Source: Planctomycetota bacterium
GTDB lineage: Bacteria; Planctomycetota; Phycisphaerae; Sedimentisphaerales; Anaerobacaceae
DNA length: 36,071 nucleotides
Reading direction: 5' to 3'
Assembly: GCA_013349615.1 (NCBI GenBank)
Contig: DUZJ01000031.1
Coordinates: forward strand, 1 to 36,071
The stretch's first letter is position 1. Every line of letters begins with the position of its first letter. The position numbers and the translations under genes were made by a program. Positions 1 through 9,301 of this stretch are shown here, one piece after another. The notes under the pieces are model-generated. The model was not told the DNA's origin. It did no database searches and saw nothing but the letters and a program-made list of their open reading frames with translations.

Positions 1-3000
1 CGTACTGCCGCTCATAGCTCGTGCCTTGACGTGTGTACTCTTGTTCAGGTTGAACGCTCCGGCATATTGCGTTCCGACGGGATTTGAAGTCCAGGGCTGT
101 CGCGGGTCGGAGCCATCGAGGGTGTAATAGATGGTGCCTGTCGCGGAGGTTATTGAAAACAGGTCGGTATGCGAGATTTGGCCTCCGTGTTGATATGAGC
201 CGTTGATATAAAAGACCGGCGCATCGATGCCCGGGTACAGCCCTCCGGCCCTGAGCCAATCGAACAAGAATGACCAGCGAGGTGAGATAAATCCGGTCAG
301 GACGCTATTTAGATTGTTAAACAAGTCCTCCCGAGTATGTGGAATTGTAACGCGTGTGTCTCCCCAACGGGCAGACTCGCCAACGATTGCCCGGTCGACC
401 TGGTTCATTCGGGCCTGAAATAACTGGGTAGCCCCTGGGTTTGACAGCGGCCCGTCATTGAACATAGCCTTGTGTACATAGTCGGCAATTTGCAGCTTGT
501 ACTCGGCGTTGCCCTTTAGTTTGTCGTGAATGTCGTATGGGCTGTCACCGCGAGCATTGGCGTTGAAATTGTACCACTCAAGCGAATGCTCCGCATCCCA
601 GGTATGGAATCGCCATTTACCGTCGGGATGGCGATGTGTGGCGTACCAGTTTTTCCCCGGCCAATCCCAGCTGATAGAGTACCAGTGCGACAGGATATAG
701 GTAATGAAGTTATCAATATCCAGCATTTCACACAGCGTATTGTATTTGTCGGGATTTGCCGGGTCATATTGTACAGCATTAGCAGCGGCTAACATAGCGT
801 TGAAGTTGGATACGGCGGTGCCGCTGCCGTAGCCGCCGCCGTCGTTGATGGTGTAGCTTAGACCGTGCTTGATGGCGTCGTATTCTTCCTTCTCGCCGCC
901 GAACATCTCTGCCGCCCAGGAATGGTCCGGTCGTTCGTGGATGTAGTACATTCCCCAGTACAGCTCATTAATATACACATGTGCATAGAATCCATGGGGC
1001 GAATGACCGCCCATAGCGTTATGAAGGTCGGCAACGTACTGGTCCTGAACATATATAGCCGTCGCGTGCTGGCTGCTGTGATTCCAGGCGTTGTTAAGTA
1101 CGGCATCGAGTACAATAGTATCGAAGCGTTCAATCGGAGAATCGGAAAAGAACTTGTAGTCGAGCTTTCTCGGCCCACCGGTAGGCAAGGCATCATCAGT
1201 GCTGTCCTTGAACCTGGGCCGCATCGAGAGCTTATATACCTTCCACCTGTTCAGACTCGTGCCTCCACCACTGACACCTCCCTGCATCGCTATTGCGCAG
1301 TTTTGTTGAAATTCCTCCCCTGTGTTTGGATTGATAAACTCAAATGAAGCCACCCTTTCCGTGCCGTCCTGTGATTGGTTGATATAAATCCCTGTGCCGC
1401 CGAACCAGTCGTCCTTGTCCATAACCACTGAGATGGTCGGAACTGCTTTCAGGTCGTCTTTTATTGTGTTGGCGTAAAGTCCGCCAAAGATGTCCGTTCC
1501 GCCTTGTCCGACAACATCAGGGTCCACCTGGTAATTACCGGTTACCGAACCCCACGAAGTCGGATAACCTTCCGGTGTAACCTGAGCTCCAGTGATAGGG
1601 TCGGTAGCCTGGGTTATAACATCATCGAGGAAGTAATAAGAGTGCGTTTCGACCGCGGAGTCCAGCCAGCCGGTCTTGACCGCAACGGCGCGAAGCGTGG
1701 TAGTTTTATCGATTAAAATCGGTGAAATGTAAGTGTCCCCGTGAGTTATTGTCGGAGTTGAGCTGTCAGTTGTGTAACGGATCTCGGCACCGTCGGTTGC
1801 GGTAGACAACGTCAGCAGAAACGGGTCCTCATAGAAACCACGCTTGTGGCTCAACCAGACCTCATCGACAACACCAATCGCACCGGTCACATTGAATGTG
1901 CGTGGTGTGGGTGTAGTGAAGTACTGCGGGACGGTACGGTTCCTTGCGGCGACCAGCTCGGGCAGAATCAGGAAATCGCCGTCGTCCTTGTCGTCGTTTA
2001 GCCCGTGAATCGCCAGGACGTTCAAGCCGGGTTGCAGTACGCCCAAGAAGGCCATTAGGTTGATCTCCTCGAAGACGGAAGCGTCCTGAATCGGACGGTT
2101 GGAATCAGCCGTTGAGTTCCATTCCACAGGATTCGGTGCGTTGCGTCTGGCAACCTCCTGGCCGTTGATGTATGCAACGAACCCGTCCTCGTACTTCATC
2201 CGCAGGGTCAGCGTGTCAAAGAGACCGGGGCTTTCTACCTGAAAGTTGATGCGCGACCACAGGGAGGCATTGACGCCTAACATATCGGCCTGCAGTTGGG
2301 AGTCACCGCCGCTGAACTCTCCCTCAAGCTTGAAAACGTCAAAAGAATACGCCTTATGAACGTCGGTGCTGCCCGGGTCTGCATCAGCCCGGACCGTAAA
2401 GCTGCCATCGGCCGCTGTAATGCCCGTCCAGCGTGCAACATAACCTTCGCTGTAATTATCACCGGTGTTGAACCTCACCATGTTTTCGGCGAGGACATCC
2501 ACGCCGCTGGTGCTGGCGTTGGTGTAGGTGTCGGCGCCATTAAGAGTGTATATCGTCAGGCGGTTGGTGTAATTGCAGCGAGCAGCAGACGTGGCAAAGG
2601 TGTACTCCGTCGTCGGCTCCAGGCCCGTAAACATCAGGTCGACCCACCAGCCGGTACTGCCGTAATAAATCACGCCGGTCATGTCCGCTATAGTACCGAA
2701 TGTGTTGTAGGCGTCGGTGCCTGCGGCGCAGTCACTTCCGCCACTATCTGGATCCACCTGCCAGGTCACGCCGCCACTCTGTGTCAGCGTTGCCGTGATA
2801 CCCATGTCGTTGCCTGTGTTCTGGTCCAGCAGCGGTCCGGAAGTGGGGCCGGTGTATCTATCACCAATGCCATATGTTGTAACGTTGTCGGCGATGTACT
2901 GGTCGCTGCTGCGATACACACAGTCGTTGTATGCGACCGTCTGCTCACCCCCGATGCCAAAGCCCAGGCCGGTCTCTCCGGTTTCCCATTCTGAGTCATC

Positions 3001-3843
3001 GAATTCAACAGCGGTCCAATCTGTGCCCGCGTCGCCGCTGGTGGGCACGTGATAGGAAACAGCCGTATCAACGGGCACGAGTGTCGTGGCGTACTGTGTC
3101 AGACCGTACGAGATATCAGTCAACTGCCGGGGATACTCATCCGCATATTCGTGAACGACGATATTGCTGTCAGGCGCCACCAATCCGAGATATTCTCCGT
3201 CTATGTCAAGTTCGAAGTTGGTGTGATAGTAATCAGCAGGGTCAAGATATGGGTAATTATAGGGGTATAGGTCAATCGTTTTCTCCGAGGCAAAGACTAT
3301 CCGGAACTTACCCGGCTCAATCTCGAAGCCATCCGGGAATTGCCACTTGGTCCGGTTGTCCTTGTTGTCGGTCAGGTACCAGCCATCCAGACTAACAGTT
3401 TCGCCGGTCGGATTGTAAATCTCGAGCCAATCGGAGGATTCGCCGTTTCCGTCCAGCTGGTCACCTTCTTTCGGTAGAAGAGGCGGCTTGTTGCTGGCGT
3501 TGCTCGCCAAAAACTCGCTGATTACGAGGTGTGGTTCTTCCATCAGCCAGTTGTTCGCCAGCAGTGCAAAGTCGGCCATATTTACTCCGTTATAACCATC
3601 CAGGTCGGCAATACAACCGGGGACGAGACAGACCGGCTCCAACCACTGCCAGGCAAGAATTTGCAGGTCGCCGAATCCGACCTTGTAGTCCTTATCCAAA
3701 TCACCTACGAGTTTAGACTGGGCACCAGCTGTCCGTAGGGAACCAGCCAGGGATGCAATCAATACCAGCCCTGTTATCCACAGGATGCCTTGCGGCAGAA
3801 GTCCGTGCCGAAATAGTAACGACGTTTTCACGGATATGGGCAT
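1..3843 (-). CDS. Large secreted CotH/lamin-tail surface protein with dockerin-like segment (partial, C-terminus off window)
   Basis: I read an uninterrupted minus-strand frame of 1281 codons from an ATG at 3843, preceded by an AGGAAGG ribosome site; the gene continues past the left edge. Residues 1-41 form a signal peptide (basic start, hydrophobic core, AGA cleavage site). Residues about 45-105 carry two calcium-loop-like repeats (GDLDKD, ADLDGYNGVN) resembling a dockerin. A lamin-tail domain follows (about 108-215: LVISEFLASN, DWLEIYNPTGE, LDGWYLTDN). A jelly-roll begins near 263, is interrupted by an unrelated block (about 300-505) and resumes at 528-635. A chitobiase-C-like domain (648-742), a CotH-type region (about 780-1110: YWGMYYIHERPDHSW) and another chitobiase-C-like domain (from about 1202) complete it. 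CotH domains are protein-kinase-like in spore coats, but the role in planctomycete surface proteins is unknown. Extracellular, possibly polysaccharide-associated, is inference. Confidence 0.88.
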   Translation of the reverse strand, partial: MPISVKTSLLFRHGLLPQGILWITGLVLIASLAGSLRTAGAQSKLVGDLDKDYKVGFGDLQILAWQWLEPVCLVPGCIADLDGYNGVNMADFALLANNWLMEEPHLVISEFLASNASNKPPLLPKEGDQLDGNGESSDWLEIYNPTGETVSLDGWYLTDNKDNRTKWQFPDGFEIEPGKFRIVFASEKTIDLYPYNYPYLDPADYYHTNFELDIDGEYLGLVAPDSNIVVHEYADEYPRQLTDISYGLTQYATTLVPVDTAVSYHVPTSGDAGTDWTAVEFDDSEWETGETGLGFGIGGEQTVAYNDCVYRSSDQYIADNVTTYGIGDRYTGPTSGPLLDQNTGNDMGITATLTQSGGVTWQVDPDSGGSDCAAGTDAYNTFGTIADMTGVIYYGSTGWWVDLMFTGLEPTTEYTFATSAARCNYTNRLTIYTLNGADTYTNASTSGVDVLAENMVRFNTGDNYSEGYVARWTGITAADGSFTVRADADPGSTDVHKAYSFDVFKLEGEFSGGDSQLQADMLGVNASLWSRINFQVESPGLFDTLTLRMKYEDGFVAYINGQEVARRNAPNPVEWNSTADSNRPIQDASVFEEINLMAFLGVLQPGLNVLAIHGLNDDKDDGDFLILPELVAARNRTVPQYFTTPTPRTFNVTGAIGVVDEVWLSHKRGFYEDPFLLTLSTATDGAEIRYTTDSSTPTITHGDTYISPILIDKTTTLRAVAVKTGWLDSAVETHSYYFLDDVITQATDPITGAQVTPEGYPTSWGSVTGNYQVDPDVVGQGGTDIFGGLYANTIKDDLKAVPTISVVMDKDDWFGGTGIYINQSQDGTERVASFEFINPNTGEEFQQNCAIAMQGGVSGGGTSLNRWKVYKLSMRPRFKDSTDDALPTGGPRKLDYKFFSDSPIERFDTIVLDAVLNNAWNHSSQHATAIYVQDQYVADLHNAMGGHSPHGFYAHVYINELYWGMYYIHERPDHSWAAEMFGGEKEEYDAIKHGLSYTINDGGGYGSGTAVSNFNAMLAAANAVQYDPANPDKYNTLCEMLDIDNFITYILSHWYSISWDWPGKNWYATHRHPDGKWRFHTWDAEHSLEWYNFNANARGDSPYDIHDKLKGNAEYKLQIADYVHKAMFNDGPLSNPGATQLFQARMNQVDRAIVGESARWGDTRVTIPHTREDLFNNLNSVLTGFISPRWSFLFDWLRAGGLYPGIDAPVFYINGSYQHGGQISHTDLFSITSATGTIYYTLDGSDPRQPWTSNPVGTQYAGAFNLNKSTHVKARAMSGST

Positions 3844-3975
3844 CTTTATTTCCTTCCTCACTTTTGTTTACGGCCACTAATCGTGGTTTTATCTTTGTGT
3901 GGGTCCCATTTTACCGGGGTCACCCTAACTTATGAGCCTTAAAATCGTAATTGTCGTTTTACTACAATCTTACTT

Positions 3976-4004
3976 ATTTTAACATATATCGAGTATATAG
4001 TCAA
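3976..4004 (-). promoter_or_regulatory. Sigma70-like promoter for the CotH gene
   Basis: On the minus strand TTGACT (4004-3999) is followed after exactly 17 bases by TAAAAT (3981-3976), each 5 of 6 matches to the consensus. It lies about 130 bases upstream of the CotH start codon at 3843, so a leader of roughly 120 nt is expected. The rest of the 3844-4251 gap holds this element, a weaker candidate for the opposite strand, and no gene I can support. Confidence 0.6.
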
Positions 4005-4122
4005 GGGTTTCTCAAAGTTGGGGCTTTTCTCAGAATCTCCGTTTTGGCAAGTCCCCCTGAAGCAGGAAGCAGGTATTCATCGGCTCGGGTTTCCCCTGCA
4101 TCAAATCCTCTGAAAAAAATGC

Positions 4123-4150
4123 TTGCTTGAATCCTCGGAGAACTTATAGT
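4123..4150 (+). promoter_or_regulatory. Possible weak sigma70-like promoter for the sugar operon
   Basis: TATAGT (4145-4150) is a 5 of 6 match to a -10 box. TTGCTT (4123-4128) lies 16 bases upstream but matches a -35 box only in its first three bases. It points toward the gene at 4252 across the divergent region. The placement is plausible and the motif strength is poor. Confidence 0.3.
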
Positions 4151-4251
4151 ATAAGCCAAAAGTGTATTTTGCTGTTGAGCAGCCCTGATTTTGTCGTAAA
4201 ACGGGCAGTTCAAGCAAAATGAGATGGAGCACTTATTCACGGACTGGCCTT

Positions 4252-5547
4252 ATGAGACAGATTTCGCGAAGGTCGTTTCTAAAACGTGGCGTGGTCGCCG
4301 CCACAGCGGTGTCTGCACCATACGTCATCCCGTCATCGGCACTGGGTAAGGCCGGCTCTGTTCTGCCCAGTGAGCGTATCACGATGGGAGCTATCGGCTT
4401 GGGCGGACAGGGCACATACAATTTGCGGAATTTTCTTACCTGTGATGACCTGCGAATATTGGCTGTCTGTGATGTCGATACTAACCACCGGCTCAGAGCA
4501 AAAAACGCGGTGGATTCGACATACGGCAACAAGGACTGTTCAGCATACAACGATTTTCGCGATATACTAACTCGCAAGGACATTGATACGGTGCTGATAG
4601 CAACGCCGGACCACTGGCATGCCGTTATTTCTATTGAGGCTGCAAAGGCCGGCAAGGACCTCTATTGTGAAAAACCGATTTCCCTGACCATCGCTGAGGG
4701 CAGGGCTGTCGTCGATACGATGAAACGTTTCGGGATTGTCTATCAGTCCGGTACCCAACAACGTAGTAATAGCTGTTTTCGTTTTGCTGTGGACATTGCT
4801 CACAGCGGTATGCTCGGCCGGCTTCGGAGCCTGCATTGCTACTACCATAACGGCCCGACGTGTCCTCCACAGAAGCTCGAATCCGTTCCGAAAGGCTTCG
4901 ACTACGATATGTGGCTCGGACCTGCTCCTTTTGAGCCCTACACGCCAAGGCGGTGTCATGGCAGCTTTCGGTGGTTATACGATTACTCAGGCGGACAATT
5001 GACCGACCTTGGAGCGCACTTCAACGACCTGGCTCAGTGGGCGCACGGCAGTCAATATACCGGGCCTACAGAGTATGAAGGTTGGGCCGAGTTTCCTAAA
5101 GATGGTTTGTTCAATACGCCTGTGCGATTCGAGGTCGTTGCAACGTACCCTGACGGCGTAAAGATGGTTCTTCATGACGAGAGCGAGCCCGGCAGGGGAC
5201 CAAGAGGAAACAAATTCGTCGGCACCGAAGGCTGGGTCAGTGTCGATGACAACGGAAAAATCACCGCATCGAGCGAAGCCATTATGCAGAAGGTCAACTT
5301 CTCTCAGAGAAGCTATGCGTTCATGACCGGCCACCACCGTGATTTCCTCGATTGTGTCAAAACACGCGCGGAGACCATCGCGCCTGCCGAGGTTGCTCAC
5401 CGCTCGACGACGACCTGCCATGTCGCCAATATCTGCTTACGACTGGGTAAAAAACTGCGTTGGAATCCCGAAACTGAACGTTTCGTCGATGACCCAGAGG
5501 CCGACAGGTTTCTCGCTCGCGCAATGCGCCCACCCTGGCGTCTCTAA
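4252..5547 (+). CDS. Tat-exported Gfo/Idh/MocA family oxidoreductase
   Basis: A 431-residue protein that probably oxidises or reduces a sugar or sugar derivative with bound NAD(P), outside the cytoplasm. Residues 1-32 form a twin-arginine signal (RRSFLK, hydrophobic stretch, then PYVIPSSALG). The Rossmann dinucleotide loop is GAIGLGGQG at 46-54, the family's EKP motif is at 140-142, and GGQLTDLGAHFNDLAQW carries the expected Asp/His region. I chose ATG 4252, which places the twin arginines at residues 6-7. An in-frame ATG at 4219 would add 11 residues; neither start has a clear ribosome site. It opens a plus-strand operon of sugar genes. The family usually keeps its cofactor tightly bound when exported (as in glucose-fructose oxidoreductase); the substrate here cannot be named. 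Confidence 0.9.
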   Translation: MRQISRRSFLKRGVVAATAVSAPYVIPSSALGKAGSVLPSERITMGAIGLGGQGTYNLRNFLTCDDLRILAVCDVDTNHRLRAKNAVDSTYGNKDCSAYNDFRDILTRKDIDTVLIATPDHWHAVISIEAAKAGKDLYCEKPISLTIAEGRAVVDTMKRFGIVYQSGTQQRSNSCFRFAVDIAHSGMLGRLRSLHCYYHNGPTCPPQKLESVPKGFDYDMWLGPAPFEPYTPRRCHGSFRWLYDYSGGQLTDLGAHFNDLAQWAHGSQYTGPTEYEGWAEFPKDGLFNTPVRFEVVATYPDGVKMVLHDESEPGRGPRGNKFVGTEGWVSVDDNGKITASSEAIMQKVNFSQRSYAFMTGHHRDFLDCVKTRAETIAPAEVAHRSTTTCHVANICLRLGKKLRWNPETERFVDDPEADRFLARAMRPPWRL

Positions 5548-5580
5548 ACGTTATTATAACCAAGGAAGGAATAACAAAAC

Positions 5581-6834
5581 GTGAACATGACCAGCTTAAT
5601 TCGTCGTTATCTTGCGGCCATCGCCGTGTTGGCCTTGTCGTCTCTGTTGCCGTCTTGTTCTACACTTGATGAGGTACCGAAGCAGCCGGAGACGGTAAGA
5701 TTCATTATGCACCGCGTCGGCCAATTCCGCAGCGAGGCCTGCGGTGTAGGCGATTTCAACAACGATGGTAAGCTTGATATCGTCGCCGGACAGTACTGGT
5801 ACGAAGCCCCACATTACAAGCCTCACAAGTTTCGCTCACTCAAAGACAAAATCGACGACCAGGGCAAGACCCACGAGGTCAACGATGAAGGTATAGGTTA
5901 CCATGATGATTTTATGAACGTGCCTTTGGATGTCGATGGCGATGGCTTCCTGGACGTCGTAACCTGCTGTTGGTTCAGCAAACAAATCGACTTCTACCGT
6001 AACACGGGCCCCGGCGCAGGACAATGGCCCATCACTATCATTGAGAAAAATGGCAACTTCGAAGCAGGGGACCTGTGTGATATCGACGGTGACGGCGTAG
6101 AATTCGAAATCCTGGCCCATACTCAGGACACGAAGTGGTACGAAATTGGCGTAAAGAGCAATGGCATGTGCGGCATCATCAGGCACCAGGTTTCCACCAA
6201 TAAAAAACACTTCGGTGGAGGTGTCGGCGATATCAATGGTGATGGCCGTCCGGATATCATACGGCCGAATGCCTGGTATGAGGCACCGGCCGACCCGCGA
6301 AACGGCCGGTGGAAAGAACACTCACTCGCAGTCGGCAGTCTCACAGAGGGCCAGGCCGAGCACACACCACAAATATTGGTTTATGATGTTGACGCCGACG
6401 GCCTCAACGACATCGTAACCAGCTCTGCACATCGCCACGGAATCTTTTGGTACAAGCAGGTGAAAGCAGGCTCAGGAATATCCTGGAAACGGCACCTGAT
6501 TGACAAATCCTGGTCCCAGGCCCACAGCTTGGCCCTCGCCGACCTGGATGGCGATGCCGACCTGGACCTTATCACTGGAAAGCGGTTCTATGCCCACAAT
6601 GGCAATGACCCAGACGCCGATGCGCCCCTGGGCGTCTATTGGTATGAATTGCAGCGTGCAGCCGCTCCCAAATGGGTCAAACACGTCATTTCCTATGGCG
6701 AAGGCATCGGCGCCGGCTTAAGTATTCCGGTCGTTGACCTCGATGGCGACGGCGACCTTGATATCGTTGTTACCGGAAAATGGGGAGGCCCTGTTTACTT
6801 TGAGAATACAACCGGTAAAATTGCAGGCAAATAA
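5581..6834 (+). CDS. FG-GAP/VCBS-repeat lipoprotein
   Basis: A 417-residue protein with a lipoprotein signal: basic start, hydrophobic core and lipobox LPSC with Cys at 26. The body repeats Asp-rich calcium-loop motifs of the FG-GAP/VCBS type: DFNNDGKLDIV, DVDGDGFLDVV, DINGDGRPDII, DVDADGLNDIV, DLDGDADLDLI and DLDGDGDLDIV. This implies a beta-propeller anchored to a membrane and facing the periplasm or cell surface. The start is GTG 5581, about 11 bases after AAGGAAGG; ATG 5587 is two codons inside. It lies 33 bases after the oxidoreductase, so it is probably co-transcribed. Such propellers often bind carbohydrate or protein. A binding role beside the sugar enzymes is an inference, and no catalytic motif is visible. 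Confidence 0.9.
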   Translation: MNMTSLIRRYLAAIAVLALSSLLPSCSTLDEVPKQPETVRFIMHRVGQFRSEACGVGDFNNDGKLDIVAGQYWYEAPHYKPHKFRSLKDKIDDQGKTHEVNDEGIGYHDDFMNVPLDVDGDGFLDVVTCCWFSKQIDFYRNTGPGAGQWPITIIEKNGNFEAGDLCDIDGDGVEFEILAHTQDTKWYEIGVKSNGMCGIIRHQVSTNKKHFGGGVGDINGDGRPDIIRPNAWYEAPADPRNGRWKEHSLAVGSLTEGQAEHTPQILVYDVDADGLNDIVTSSAHRHGIFWYKQVKAGSGISWKRHLIDKSWSQAHSLALADLDGDADLDLITGKRFYAHNGNDPDADAPLGVYWYELQRAAAPKWVKHVISYGEGIGAGLSIPVVDLDGDGDLDIVVTGKWGGPVYFENTTGKIAGK

Positions 6835-6860
6835 ATAAACTTTCAGTTAAGGGACAGATT

Positions 6861-6989
6861 ATGAAAAAAATATCAATTGGTTCTTGGGCATATATAATCG
6901 GTCCGTATGTGGACGACCCGGTCAGAACCGGCCCAAGAGAAGGCAAGGCAATAACTACCATGAACGCTACTGAACTGGAAAGGAGCTAA
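6861..6989 (+). pseudogene. Remnant of a sugar phosphate isomerase/epimerase N-terminus (42 codons)
   Basis: The frame opens with ATG and reads MKKISIGSWAYIIGPYVDDP, which looks like the first beta strand of a xylose-isomerase-like TIM-barrel protein. After residue 21 (...DDPV) it changes to sequence with no family resemblance and ends at TAA 6987-6989, three bases before the ATG of the intact isomerase at 6992. Its last codons (GAAAGGAGC) contain the ribosome site of that gene. It may be the scar of a deletion or gene replacement, or a translated leader peptide coupled to the next gene. The family resemblance is from memory. Confidence 0.4.
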
Positions 6990-6991
6990 AG

Positions 6992-8029
6992 ATGAGTTCG
7001 GATACTCTCCCCAGACTTCACAACGCCATGTGGCCCGGGCTGGTCGGCAAAGGAAATGAACCGGGCCAGGAACCACCAATCAGTCTCGAACGAATGCTCG
7101 AATTGACCGCCGGCGCGGAGGTGAACGGCCAGAAGTTCGACGGGATTGACTACTTCCTTTTCCTGCCGCACACTGACCCTAACGCCAGCGACGACGAACT
7201 GAAGAAAATCGCCGACCTTATTCAGGGGTACGGTTTTAACGTCGGCTCGGTTGTCGCGCCGGTCTGGGCCGGCACGGTCGGCGATTCGGCGATGGGGGAT
7301 GCAGCGGCTCGCGAGAAGTTCCTCAGCGCCATACGTATGGGATGTCGCATCGCCGGCGTGTTCAACGAGCATGGCGTGCGCAAGTACGGTGCGATCCGGA
7401 TCGACTCGGCTGAGTTCGGAATCGAAAAATGGCGCCAAGACCCAAAGACGAACACAGCGAAAATCGCCGAGACGTTCCGCGAAGCGGCCAAAATCGCCGC
7501 CGCTCACGGCGAGCGTCTGGCCGTCGAGGGTGAGATCTGCTGGGCCGGCCATCATAGTTGGAAGGACACGCTCGATCTTCTGGAAGCCGTCGGAATACCG
7601 GAGACGCTTGGCTTCCAGGCCGATATGGCCCACACGTACCTGTTTTTGATGGGCTACAATGCGCCGGAACACGCGCTGCTGCAGCCCGGCTACTCAGACG
7701 AGGAGTTCTACGCCGCCTACGAAACGATGGTCGACAAGCTGCGGCCCTGGACGATCGACTTCCACGTGGCGCAGAACGACGGCGAAGTGCACGGCGCTGG
7801 CGCACACGACAAGACGGGTAAGCACTGCCCGGCCGACGACCCCAACGGCAAGCTCGACATCGTCCGCTGCGCGGGCTACTGGCTTAAGGACGCCGCGGCG
7901 CGCGGTATCCGGCACATCTGCTGGGACGGGTGCATGTTCCCCAACGCGATGCTCGAAACGCAGGCTACTTGGAACGCAATCCTCGATGTGATGCTCAAAG
8001 TGCGGGCGGAACACGGGTGGGTGTCTTAG
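6992..8029 (+). CDS. Sugar phosphate isomerase/epimerase (xylose isomerase-like TIM barrel)
   Basis: A 345-residue cytoplasmic protein without a signal peptide, of the PF01261 type. Likely metal or catalytic residues fall in [13 protein letters not shown] (Glu), [12 protein letters not shown] (Asp and His), [14 protein letters not shown] (His) and ICWDG. ATG 6992 has a strong GGAAAGGAG site six bases upstream. Family members interconvert keto and aldo sugars, inositols or hydroxypyruvate; the substrate is not identifiable. It lies between an FG-GAP lipoprotein and a Gfo/Idh/MocA oxidoreductase, and such isomerase plus oxidoreductase pairs are common in inositol or keto-sugar catabolism. Its later part (about 7450-8000) looks richer in G and C at codon third positions than its neighbours. 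With the remnant just upstream, this hints at acquisition by recombination. Confidence 0.85.
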   Translation: MSSDTLPRLHNAMWPGLVGKGNEPGQEPPISLERMLELTAGAEVNGQKFDGIDYFLFLPHTDPNASDDELKKIADLIQGYGFNVGSVVAPVWAGTVGDSAMGDAAAREKFLSAIRMGCRIAGVFNEHGVRKYGAIRIDSAEFGIEKWRQDPKTNTAKIAETFREAAKIAAAHGERLAVEGEICWAGHHSWKDTLDLLEAVGIPETLGFQADMAHTYLFLMGYNAPEHALLQPGYSDEEFYAAYETMVDKLRPWTIDFHVAQNDGEVHGAGAHDKTGKHCPADDPNGKLDIVRCAGYWLKDAAARGIRHICWDGCMFPNAMLETQATWNAILDVMLKVRAEHGWVS

Positions 8030-8100
8030 TTGTGAATTCGGAATTGGTGCTTCATATATGCTTCTTCTTAGCTTAAGAGCTTGAATAAGGAGTCACGAAA

Positions 8101-9243
8101 ATGACTAAAAAACTTAATGTTGGCCTCATCGGCTACGGCTTCATGGGAAGGACGCACTCCAATGCCTACCGCAGGGTCACCAACTTCTTCGATGTACCCT
8201 ACGAACCGGTCCTGCAGGTTGTCTGTGGGCTGGTGGAGGCCGAGGCCAAGGCCTTTGCCGAGAGGTGGGGCTACAAGTCACACACTACCGACTGGCACAA
8301 GGTAGTCGAGGATGAAAACATCGACGTAGTGGAAATCTGTGTGCCGAACAATCTGCACGCCGAGATAGCTATCGCCGCTGCCAAGGCCGGCAAGGCAATC
8401 TGTTGCGAGAAGCCCTTAGCGCTGAACGTCCCACAGGCCGAGCAGATGGTTAAGGCTGTGGAGGAGTCTGGCGTACCCAACCTCGTCTCATTCAACTATC
8501 GCCGGGTGCCCGCCGTAACATTGGCCAAGCAGCTCATCGACGAAGGTCGATTGGGGAAAATTTTTCATTATCGGGCAAATTTCCTGCAGGACTGGACAAT
8601 CTCGGCAAAGGTGCCGCAGGGTGGAATGGCCACATGGCGGCTGGACATCAAGGCTGCCGGTTCAGGCGTGACCGGCGACCTGCTGGCACACTGTATAGAC
8701 ACGGCAATGTGGCATAACGGGCCAATTACAGACGTCTGTGCCATGACGGAGACCTTTGTCAAAGAGCGCATGCACGCCGAAACGGGCAAGGTCGAGCCGG
8801 TGGGTATTGATGACGCGTGTACCTTCCTTTGCCACTATGATAACGGCTCACTCGGCAATTTCGAGTCCACCCGCTATGCGCGTGGCCACAAGGCACTTTA
8901 TACCTTCGAGATCAACGGGGAAAAGGCCTCCATCGCCTGGGACCTCCATGACCTCCATCGTCTCAGCTACTTCGACCATAGCGACCAATCGATAGTACGA
9001 GGCTGGCGGTCAATTCACGTTACGGATAGCGACATGCCGTATATGGATAAATGGTGGGTCCCGGGTCTGCAGATTGGCTATGAACACACGTTCGTACACC
9101 AGGTAGCCGAATTTTTACAGAACCTGGCCGAAGGTAAATCGACATCGCCGGACTTCCGCGAAGCCCTTGCAACACAGTATGTCTGTGACGCGGTGCTGAC
9201 ATCGGCGAAAAATAAAAAATGGGAAACGGTTAAAAAACCGTGA
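8101..9243 (+). CDS. Gfo/Idh/MocA family oxidoreductase (cytoplasmic)
   Basis: A 380-residue NAD(P)-dependent sugar or inositol dehydrogenase-like protein. The N-terminal Rossmann motif is [19 protein letters not shown] at about 7-25, the EKP motif sits in CCEKPLA near 102-108, and [14 protein letters not shown] holds the Asp and His typical of the catalytic helix. It lacks a signal peptide, unlike the paralogue at 4252, so the operon pairs an exported and a cytoplasmic member. ATG 8101 follows AAGGAG at a good distance. It sits between the TIM-barrel isomerase and the cupin gene and is probably co-transcribed with both. The substrate is unknown; inositol- or keto-sugar-type chemistry is the family expectation. 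Confidence 0.9.
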   Translation: MTKKLNVGLIGYGFMGRTHSNAYRRVTNFFDVPYEPVLQVVCGLVEAEAKAFAERWGYKSHTTDWHKVVEDENIDVVEICVPNNLHAEIAIAAAKAGKAICCEKPLALNVPQAEQMVKAVEESGVPNLVSFNYRRVPAVTLAKQLIDEGRLGKIFHYRANFLQDWTISAKVPQGGMATWRLDIKAAGSGVTGDLLAHCIDTAMWHNGPITDVCAMTETFVKERMHAETGKVEPVGIDDACTFLCHYDNGSLGNFESTRYARGHKALYTFEINGEKASIAWDLHDLHRLSYFDHSDQSIVRGWRSIHVTDSDMPYMDKWWVPGLQIGYEHTFVHQVAEFLQNLAEGKSTSPDFREALATQYVCDAVLTSAKNKKWETVKKP

Positions 9244-9271
9244 GCATAAGTTATTTCCCGCTTGTGCTTTT
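9242..9271 (+). terminator. Possible weak terminator or attenuator within the operon
   Basis: AGCATAAG (9243-9250) pairs with CTTGTGCT (9261-9268), including one G-T wobble, around a 10-base loop, and a short T run follows. It starts at the stop codon of the oxidoreductase and lies 30 bases before the cupin gene. It may therefore reduce, not end, transcription into the cupin gene. Confidence 0.35.
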
Positions 9272-9301
9272 ATGACTTTTTACTTTTAGTAAGGAGGACT
9301 T

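Noticed and set aside
227..3738. Many plus-strand and off-frame minus-strand reading frames of 60-230 codons across the first 3.8 kb
   Set aside because: All lie across one continuous minus-strand frame with recognisable domains (dockerin-like, lamin-tail, CotH, chitobiase-C-like). The others have no domain signs or ribosome sites.
4001..4240. 79-codon minus-strand frame in the divergent intergenic region
   Set aside because: It overlaps the CotH promoter and the start of the Tat oxidoreductase, has no recognisable domain, and its composition is not protein-like.
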